Shown piece after piece: positions 6,651 to 11,544 of a DNA stretch of 11,544 bases. Positions within the stretch are counted from its first letter, which is position 1, and every line of letters begins with the position of its first letter. Source of the stretch: Gammaproteobacteria bacterium (GTDB taxonomy: Bacteria; Pseudomonadota; Gammaproteobacteria; UBA4575). The stretch is taken from the NCBI GenBank assembly GCA_028281205.1, contig JANQKJ010000259.1, forward strand, positions 1-11,544, read 5' to 3'. The translations under genes and the position numbers were made by a program. Under the pieces are notes generated by a model. That model did no database searches. It saw only the letters and a list, made by a program, of their open reading frames with translations, and was not told the origin of the DNA.

Positions 6651-8012
6651 TTAAATCAGCCCTATAACATGAAGAAAAATAATAAACACCGCAACCGGTG
6701 TAACATAGCGAACAAGCACTCTCCATAAGCTATATAAAGTTGGATTTTGAATAGCAATCTCATCTTTAACTGAACTTTCGCGCATACTCCAGCCAACAAA
6801 AATAGCAATAAACAAGCCGCCCAATGGCAACATAATATTTGAAGTTAAGAAATCGAGCATATCAAATACAGTTTTACCAAACAGAGTATATGACTGCCAA
6901 ATATTGAACGAGAATACTGTTCCCAAACCAACCAGCCAGGTAAACACTCCACAAACCACACTTGCTTTAGTACGTGTTAAACCTCGGCGTTCAACTAACC
7001 ATGCAACAGCTGGTTCAATTAAAGAAATCGAAGAAGTCCAGGCAGCAAATACCAACAACACAAAAAATAAAGTACCAAAGAAAACACCACCAGGCATTTG
7101 GCCAAATGCAAGCGGAAGAGTATTGAATATCAACCCGGGGCCTTGTCCGGCTTCTAATTGATATGCAAACACAATGGGGAATATCGCTAAGCCTGCCAAT
7201 ATAGCAATCGAAGTATCAGCAAAGGCCACTGCAAAACTGGTTCGCGCAATTGATGCATGTTGAGAAAGATAAGAACCATAAATCATAATGGCTCCCATCC
7301 CCAGACTTAACGAGAAAAACGCTTGCCCCATAGCGTCCAATAAAACTTGTTCATTGATTTTAGAAAAGTCAGGGGTAAACATAAACTCAACCCCTAACAT
7401 AAAACTTCCCTGCGAAAGTGAATAGCCAATCAAGACCAGAATCAACACAGCCAGCGATGGCATTAAATATTTAACTGCTGTTTCTAAACCATTACTCACA
7501 CCTCGTGCGACTACAAATATAGTCATCACCATAAATAACGTATGCCAAAAGATGAGTGTAAGTGGACTTGCGATTAAGTCGGCAAATAATTTTCCTGCCT
7601 GTGTTTCAGTTATGCTTTTAAATGTGCCACTTGAACTTTCCAAAACATAAGACAACGACCAACCGGCAATAACGCTGTAATAAGAAAGTATCAATACACC
7701 GGCAACTACACCACCCCAACCCAATAAACGCCATGCATGACTTGTGTTTTCTTGCTCACACAATGTTTTCATTGTGTTGATCGGGCTTTGACGGCCTCTT
7801 CGACCTAACATTACTTCAGCCATCATGATAGGGAGACCCAGTAAGACAATGCATATCAAGTAGATTAATACAAAAGCGCCACCCCCATTGTCACCTGCCA
7901 TATAGGGAAACTTCCATATATTACCCAAACCAACTGCGGAACCTGCGGCAGCTAGAATAAAAGCTAAACGTGATGACCATTCACCGTGTATCGAGGTATT
8001 TTTAGTTGGCAT
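6651..8012 (-). CDS. Neurotransmitter:sodium symporter (NSS/SNF) family transporter
   Basis: This inner-membrane protein is a LeuT-fold secondary transporter that probably couples Na+ entry to uptake of an amino acid or related substrate; the substrate cannot be named from sequence. The 453 residues hold about 11 hydrophobic helices. TM1 has the family signature GSAVGLGNIWKFPY (24-37) followed by NGGGAF (42-47), the unwound substrate-binding region. TM6 contains FFSLSLGMG (232-240). TM8 contains AAWTSSIS (323-330), where T326-S328 correspond to the Na2 sodium site. The ATG at 8012 gives the typical short charged N-terminus (HGEWSSRLAF) right before TM1, though no good Shine-Dalgarno is present. 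It is the first gene of a probable transporter-ratA-rnfH unit and is divergent from smpB. Confidence 0.92.
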   Translation of the reverse strand: MPTKNTSIHGEWSSRLAFILAAAGSAVGLGNIWKFPYMAGDNGGGAFVLIYLICIVLLGLPIMMAEVMLGRRGRQSPINTMKTLCEQENTSHAWRLLGWGGVVAGVLILSYYSVIAGWSLSYVLESSSGTFKSITETQAGKLFADLIASPLTLIFWHTLFMVMTIFVVARGVSNGLETAVKYLMPSLAVLILVLIGYSLSQGSFMLGVEFMFTPDFSKINEQVLLDAMGQAFFSLSLGMGAIMIYGSYLSQHASIARTSFAVAFADTSIAILAGLAIFPIVFAYQLEAGQGPGLIFNTLPLAFGQMPGGVFFGTLFFVLLVFAAWTSSISLIEPAVAWLVERRGLTRTKASVVCGVFTWLVGLGTVFSFNIWQSYTLFGKTVFDMLDFLTSNIMLPLGGLFIAIFVGWSMRESSVKDEIAIQNPTLYSLWRVLVRYVTPVAVFIIFLHVIGLI

Positions 8013-8041
8013 GGTGAAGTGTATTTATTTTAACAGCGTGC

Positions 8042-8070
8042 ATTCTGATGAATTTTTCAGCGACTCTCAA
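8042..8070 (-). promoter_or_regulatory. Putative promoter for the transporter-ratA-rnfH unit
   Basis: Read on the minus strand, TTGAGA (8070-8065, five of six -35 bases) is followed after exactly 17 bases by CAGAAT (8047-8042, four of six -10 bases). Transcription would start near 8035, giving a leader of roughly 20-25 bases before the ATG at 8012. The placement in the divergent spacer with smpB is sensible, but the -10 is weak. Confidence 0.33.
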
Positions 8071-8122
8071 GTCAGACAATAAAAAAACGGATGAAATGAG
8101 CACTGCTGTTTATAATAGGGGG

Positions 8123-8596
8123 ATGGGAAAGAAAAAGACACCTTCCAGTGACAATACAATCGTCGTTAACAAAAAGGCACGATACGATTATTTCATTGAA
8201 GAGACCTACGAAGCCGGTATTGTACTGGAGGGCTGGGAAGTAAAAAGCCTGCGCGCAAAAAGTATCCAAGTTAAAGAAAGTTATATTCTGCTCAAGCATG
8301 GCGAGGCCTGGTTGCATGGCGCTCATATAACACCACTAAACACCGTCTCGACGCATATCAAGCCTGATCCCGTGAGAGCCCGTAAATTGCTCCTGCACCG
8401 AAATGAAATTGATCGCTTAGTAGGCGCAGTTGAACGCAAAGGCTACACTATTGTTCCCGTAAAATTGTATTGGAAAAAAGGCCGCGCGAAAGTTGAAGTG
8501 GGAGTAGCCAAAGGTAAACAACAGCACGACAAACGCAGCACAGAAAAAGATCGGGATTGGGAGAGACAAAAGTCGCGCATTCTTAAAAATGCCTAA
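8123..8596 (+). CDS. smpB: SsrA-binding protein SmpB
   Basis: SmpB binds tmRNA (SsrA) and delivers it to stalled ribosomes for trans-translation. The 157 residues match the family (about 155-160). Key segments are NKKARYDYFIEE near the N-terminus, the conserved GWEVKSLRA motif, HITPL, and the basic C-terminal tail VAKGKQQHDKRSTEKDRDWERQKSRILKNA that reaches into the mRNA channel. The frame is open further upstream (ATGs at 8048 and 8096), but the ATG at 8123 gives MGKKKTPSSDNTIVVNKKAR, which lines up with the usual MxKKK start. A weakness of this choice is that AGGGGG (8117-8122) touches the ATG; the ATG at 8096 (166 residues) with CGGA four bases before it is the alternative. The ssrA gene itself is not in the window. 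Confidence 0.93.
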   Translation: MGKKKTPSSDNTIVVNKKARYDYFIEETYEAGIVLEGWEVKSLRAKSIQVKESYILLKHGEAWLHGAHITPLNTVSTHIKPDPVRARKLLLHRNEIDRLVGAVERKGYTIVPVKLYWKKGRAKVEVGVAKGKQQHDKRSTEKDRDWERQKSRILKNA

Positions 8597-8597
8597 G

Positions 8598-8620
8598 CGT
8601 TAGTAGCGCCTAATGTTTTT
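8598..8620 (+). terminator. Weak possible terminator after smpB
   Basis: CGTTAG (8598-8603) can pair with CTAATG (8610-8615) around a six-base loop, with one G-T pair, followed by TTTTT (8616-8620). The stem is short and only partly GC, and it overlaps the dnaQ stop codon on the other strand, so its efficiency is doubtful. The position between two convergent genes only 13 bases apart is what makes it plausible. Confidence 0.3.
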
Positions 8621-9335
8621 CATCCTCGCTGATTTCTGCCCATACAGTTGTTTGTGATTCATTATTTTGTGCAATATGCAGCAGCATCTTTTCGTGTTCA
8701 GCTAATTCCTGCTGACTTGCTGATTGTATTTTCAGGTCATGCACTTTTTTGTTTTGTACTTTAGCCTGCTTGCTTTGCTTATGGGTCTCTGTGTTTGCAG
8801 CCAAGCTTAACGACACCTGTCCTCCCGTCATTGCCAAATAGACATCTGCAAGTATCTGCGCATCTAGTAATGCGCCATGCAATTCACGATGAGAATTATC
8901 TATTTCATAACGCTTACATAATGCATCAAGACTATTTCTCTGTCCCGGATGCAGTTTGCGCGCATCCTTCAAAGTATCTGTTACCGTGCAGATATCTCGC
9001 AGGTCATCTAATTCATGCTCAATGCATTGTAATTCATAATTTAAAAACCCAATATCAAACGCAGCATTATGAATTATTAATTCTGCGTCACGAATAAAAT
9101 CCAGGAACTCTTCGCACACATCAACAAATTTGGGTTTATCTTGTAAAGATTCCAAACTAATACCATGTACAGCTTCTGCACCTGAATCAATTTCTCGCTC
9201 CGGATTTAAGTATTGATGATAAAAACGATCAGTGACTTGGCGATTAATAATTTCTATCGCACCGATTTCAATAATACGGTGTCCTTCAGAGGTATCTAGG
9301 CCAGTAGTTTCAGTATCAAGAACAACTTGTCGCAT
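8610..9335 (-). CDS. dnaQ: DNA polymerase III epsilon subunit (3'-5' proofreading exonuclease)
   Basis: Epsilon removes misincorporated bases within the polymerase III core, bound to the alpha subunit and the beta clamp. The 241 residues are close to the E. coli length (243). The exonuclease domain (1 to about 172) has ExoI DTETTG with D7 and E9, ExoII HNAAFDIGFL with D94, and ExoIII-epsilon HGALLDAQ with H153 and D158, so the catalytic DEDDh set is complete. Just after it, QVSLSL (173-178) fits the internal clamp-binding motif. A polar, Gln/Lys-rich linker then leads to the C-terminal alpha-binding segment (about 208-232, LAEHEKMLLHIAQ with VW). It follows rnhA by 24 bases on the same strand, the E. 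coli neighbour though there the two are divergent, and is convergent with smpB. Confidence 0.96.
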   Translation of the reverse strand: MRQVVLDTETTGLDTSEGHRIIEIGAIEIINRQVTDRFYHQYLNPEREIDSGAEAVHGISLESLQDKPKFVDVCEEFLDFIRDAELIIHNAAFDIGFLNYELQCIEHELDDLRDICTVTDTLKDARKLHPGQRNSLDALCKRYEIDNSHRELHGALLDAQILADVYLAMTGGQVSLSLAANTETHKQSKQAKVQNKKVHDLKIQSASQQELAEHEKMLLHIAQNNESQTTVWAEISEDEKH

Positions 9336-9359
9336 ATTTATAATTCAGTAATTTTGCAG

Positions 9360-9803
9360 TTAGCTTATACTCATTTCATCAATAGCCTGATTAGCCAATT
9401 GATCAACTAATTCATTTTCTTTGTGTCCACTATGACCCTTCACCCAACGCCAATCAATTTCGTGCCCATTAGTCAATTCATCAAGTTTACGCCATAAATC
9501 TTCATTTTTAACTGCTTTTTTATTCGCGGTCTTCCAACCCCTTTTTTTCCAATTAGGTAACCATTGTTGTACACCATCCATGACATAACGCGAATCTGTT
9601 GTTAAGGTAATTTTACATGGCCGCGATAAACTTTCTAGCGCTGAAATCGCTGCTTGCAATTCCATGCGGTTATTAGTCGTTTCTTTTTCTCCGCCTTTAA
9701 TCGTTTTCTCCACATCTTTGAAGCGTAACAATACTCCCCAACCACCTGGTCCTGGATTACCACGACAAGCACCATCGGTAAATATTTCAACGTGATTAAA
9801 CAT
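9360..9803 (-). CDS. rnhA: Ribonuclease HI
   Basis: RNase HI cuts the RNA strand of RNA:DNA hybrids, removing R-loops and primers in the cytoplasm. The 147 residues have the complete active site at the same numbers as the E. coli enzyme: D10 (FTDGACRGNPGPGGWG), E48 (TNNRMELQAA), D70 (TDSRYV) and D134, with H124 in the VKGHSGHKENELVDQLA loop. The basic handle region (WKKRGWKTANKK, about 85-96) that contacts the hybrid is present. Its ATG lies inside the 3' end of the methyltransferase gene (8-base overlap, 9796-9803), so translational coupling is likely; dnaQ follows after 24 bases. Confidence 0.97.
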   Translation of the reverse strand: MFNHVEIFTDGACRGNPGPGGWGVLLRFKDVEKTIKGGEKETTNNRMELQAAISALESLSRPCKITLTTDSRYVMDGVQQWLPNWKKRGWKTANKKAVKNEDLWRKLDELTNGHEIDWRWVKGHSGHKENELVDQLANQAIDEMSIS

Positions 9804-10527
9804 CTTCTTGCATCCCTACGGTTGGCTTAGGTATTTTGCCTGTCAGTATTTGATTAGTACTTGCCCATGCAGGTTTTAGCGGGGTTAATCTTGCTACACG
9901 TTTGCGCGCAACAAAAATATATACACCTCCCAGCTGTGTAAGATGGTATTGCATAGCACGACCAAGCGATTGCATTTTTTTCCAACCTTGAATTCGCTTG
10001 AATGGAGGTAAGTGAGCAGCAAAATGAATTTCAGTTTCTTCAAAACCCAACAATGAAGACCAATCCCGCAAGCGCTTTACACTATAAAATTTGGCATTCC
10101 ATGGAGCAATATTTTTCCTCACACGAAATAACTTGCGTAAGCCATAGAATGATAGTGGATTAAAGCCAATAACAATCATATAACCTTCAGGGACTAAGCA
10201 ACGCTCAACTTCACGTAAAATTTCATGTGGTTTTTCAGTAAAATCCAGTGTGTGTGGCAACACAAATAAATCGACGCAATCACTGGCAATCGGCAGTATT
10301 GCAGGGCTACTAATCACATTTGCTGACGATGAGCGGTCTATACAGATTTGTTCAGATATCGTGCAATTTTTTAGTAAATTATGTTGTACAAACGCATCAC
10401 CCAACTGTATGGCGTTATAACCAAAAATACACGAAGTAATACGCCACATGTGCTGCTCAACAGCCTGTGAAACTAACTCTCCAGCATCTGTGAGATACCA
10501 ATCTCGAATATCGCTTAAATCAAACAC
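9796..10527 (-). CDS. YafS-like class I SAM-dependent methyltransferase
   Basis: This is probably a class I S-adenosylmethionine-dependent methyltransferase of unknown substrate. The 243 residues resemble E. coli YafS, which also lies beside rnhA, and context supports that. The C-terminal half of the fold is clear: LPIASDCVDLFVLPHTLDF (78-96) is the motif around strand 4, then HEILREVERCLVPEGYMIVIGFNPLSFYGLR (101-131), typical of the Methyltransf_11 group. The N-terminal motif I is unusual: the expected glycine-rich E/DxGxGxG loop is replaced by GYNAIQLGDAF (36-46), and an acidic residue (D64) may hold the ribose. No catalytic residue can be named. The start is GTG at 10527, with no in-frame ATG nearby and only a weak purine stretch upstream. 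It overlaps rnhA by 8 bases. gloB, the E. coli neighbour, is absent. Confidence 0.85.
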   Translation of the reverse strand: MFDLSDIRDWYLTDAGELVSQAVEQHMWRITSCIFGYNAIQLGDAFVQHNLLKNCTISEQICIDRSSSANVISSPAILPIASDCVDLFVLPHTLDFTEKPHEILREVERCLVPEGYMIVIGFNPLSFYGLRKLFRVRKNIAPWNAKFYSVKRLRDWSSLLGFEETEIHFAAHLPPFKRIQGWKKMQSLGRAMQYHLTQLGGVYIFVARKRVARLTPLKPAWASTNQILTGKIPKPTVGMQEDV

Positions 10528-10559
10528 TCAACCATTACTCTCAACTTGACCCTTATAAA

Positions 10560-10654
10560 ATTGATCAATCGCATTTTACGCAAATGCTACGACAACTTAA
10601 ATTGTGCGGGTCATCACAATTCCGCACACCAGTATGAAAATACAGGTATTTCAT
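10560..10654. repeat. Cluster of four inverted repeats in a divergent promoter region
   Basis: The spacer 10528-10756 between the methyltransferase and the kinase holds four dyads almost end to end: the palindrome ATTGATCAAT (10560-10569); GCATTT/AAATGC (10571-10576 and 10582-10587, 5-base loop); TGTGCGG/CCGCACA (10603-10609 and 10622-10628, 12-base gap); and ATGAAAATA/TATTTCAT (10634-10642 and 10647-10654, one unpaired A). The arms differ in sequence, so this is not one repeat copied. They may be regulator sites or RNA stem-loops. No convincing -35/-10 pair for either flanking gene is visible, and none of the stems is followed by a T-run. Confidence 0.55.
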
Positions 10655-10756
10655 CGCCCGAGCAGAACGCTTAATTCGCTACACTCACACCGTCTCCACA
10701 TTCTATTGTTAAGATACGTAAATTACTGAATCTAGATAAAGTCTTTACAATTCTCA

Positions 10757-11544
10757 ATGACCATAATCCCGTCTAAACCACGCCTAATGTTTTATCTGGC
10801 TACAGGCCTAATCATCGCAGTGGCAGGCATTATCTTCAAATTCGGCTCGGTATTGAGTGACTCAAATTTAATCTTCCTCATCGTTGCTATGACCCTTAGT
10901 AGCATCATGCTCTATAAGCTGTGTTTTCCTGATAGCTACTCTTCTCCCAACATCAGCAAGGCTGATGATGTGGATCAAAAAAATATACGCCTGGCACTAA
11001 ACTTCCAGGGTCAGGGAAAATTAGATGCTGCCTATGCACTTTTCAAACAATGCAAACCATCTAGCAAAATCATTCATCTGTTATCAAATCTCGCGCAAGA
11101 TTATGAAATCATAAACCAACCCAGTCAGGCCAAAATAGTCTACTCACACATTTTAACTCTCGAGCCAGACAATGCCCTTGCGCAAAGTAAAGCACCAGAG
11201 AAAGTAAAAAAGCCCAAAGCAAAAGTTATTCAAAAAGCTCCTGTCACTGAAAGCTCATTATTCAATGAACGCTACGAAATTATCAAAAACATTGGCAAAG
11301 GCACTGGTAGCACCATTTTTCTCGCGAAGGACTATCATAATGACAAACAACCAATTGCATTAAAAATTCTAGAAATAAATTATGACGAGAAAAATGCACT
11401 TGAAACCGAACTACTTGCACGCTTTATGCGTGAAGCGGAAACTGCAGCTTCACTTAAACATAAAAACATCGTCAGTGTAATAGATTCTGGTCACGCAAAT
11501 AATGTAGCTTACATTGCCATGGAATATATACGTGGGAAATCGCT
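10757..11544 (+). CDS. Membrane-anchored serine/threonine protein kinase, 3'-truncated by the window edge
   Basis: The frame opens with ATG at 10757 and is still open at the window end, giving 262 residues. An in-frame TAG at 10733-10735 and no other start between support this ATG, although no Shine-Dalgarno is obvious. Layout: basic N-terminus (K7, R9), two hydrophobic helices (about 11-27 and 38-56) forming a hairpin, a helical segment with TPR-like character (about 75-142: LALNFQGQGKLDAAYALF, then QAKIVYSHILTLEPDNALA), a Lys-rich linker (about 146-160), then a Hanks-type kinase N-lobe. The N-lobe has ERYEIIKNIGKGTGSTIFLAKD (171-192, glycine loop), IALKIL with K203 as the ATP-anchoring lysine, FMREAETAASLKHKNIV with E226 in helix C, and the hinge YIAMEYIRGKSL. 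The catalytic HRD and DFG motifs lie beyond the window, so activity cannot be judged. Confidence 0.9.
   Translation, partial: MTIIPSKPRLMFYLATGLIIAVAGIIFKFGSVLSDSNLIFLIVAMTLSSIMLYKLCFPDSYSSPNISKADDVDQKNIRLALNFQGQGKLDAAYALFKQCKPSSKIIHLLSNLAQDYEIINQPSQAKIVYSHILTLEPDNALAQSKAPEKVKKPKAKVIQKAPVTESSLFNERYEIIKNIGKGTGSTIFLAKDYHNDKQPIALKILEINYDEKNALETELLARFMREAETAASLKHKNIVSVIDSGHANNVAYIAMEYIRGKS

Noticed and set aside
8111..8116. Perfect TATAAT as a -10 element for smpB
   Set aside because: It lies only six bases before the chosen ATG at 8123 and has no -35-like hexamer 16-18 bases upstream, so a normal leader is not possible from it.
8795..9097. 100-codon plus-strand open frame inside dnaQ
   Set aside because: It is antisense to conserved exonuclease motifs, rich in His and Tyr without family resemblance, and lacks a ribosome binding site.

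Overview
The window looks like chromosomal housekeeping DNA from a moderately AT-rich gammaproteobacterium. The evidence is gene order and protein similarity recognised by eye: nadK-recN-bamE, smpB divergent from ratA-rnfH, and a yafS-like methyltransferase-rnhA-dnaQ run all occur in Gammaproteobacteria. I cannot assign an order or genus. There is no rRNA, tRNA, CRISPR array, insertion sequence or phage gene that I can support.

Layout. At 1-2900 (+) lie the 3' part of NAD kinase, recN three bases later, and a bamE-type outer-membrane lipoprotein with an unusual acidic C-terminal tail. After a 385-base gap comes a two-gene peptidoglycan module (3286-5559, +): an LdtD/YcbB-type L,D-transpeptidase that should form 3-3 cross-links, and a MepK/YcbK-type Tat-exported endopeptidase of the family that cleaves them. 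A perfect nested inverted repeat sits over the ldtD stop and just upstream of the mepK ribosome binding site. A possible 53-residue two-helix membrane protein follows (5700-5861, +). At 5915-8012 (-) an NSS-family sodium:amino-acid symporter is followed four bases later by ratA, then rnfH; smpB (8123-8596, +) is divergent from the transporter and convergent with dnaQ. At 8610-10527 (-) a YafS-like methyltransferase overlaps rnhA, followed by dnaQ. A 229-base divergent spacer rich in inverted repeats separates these from a membrane-anchored serine/threonine protein kinase (10757 to the window end, +), cut off after 262 residues.

How the genes work together. bamE, ldtD and mepK are all envelope-biogenesis functions; the ldtD-mepK pair also occurs in E. 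coli, but here it lies between bamE and rnfH, which are close neighbours in many relatives. dnaQ (replication proofreading), rnhA (RNA:DNA hybrid removal) and recN (break repair) are genome-maintenance genes; smpB rescues stalled ribosomes.

I found no convincing undescribed multi-gene system. The points most worth following are the intercistronic hairpin in ldtD-mepK, the palindrome-rich promoter region beside the edge-truncated kinase, the kinase's domain layout, the transporter placed in front of ratA-rnfH, and the small membrane protein after mepK.
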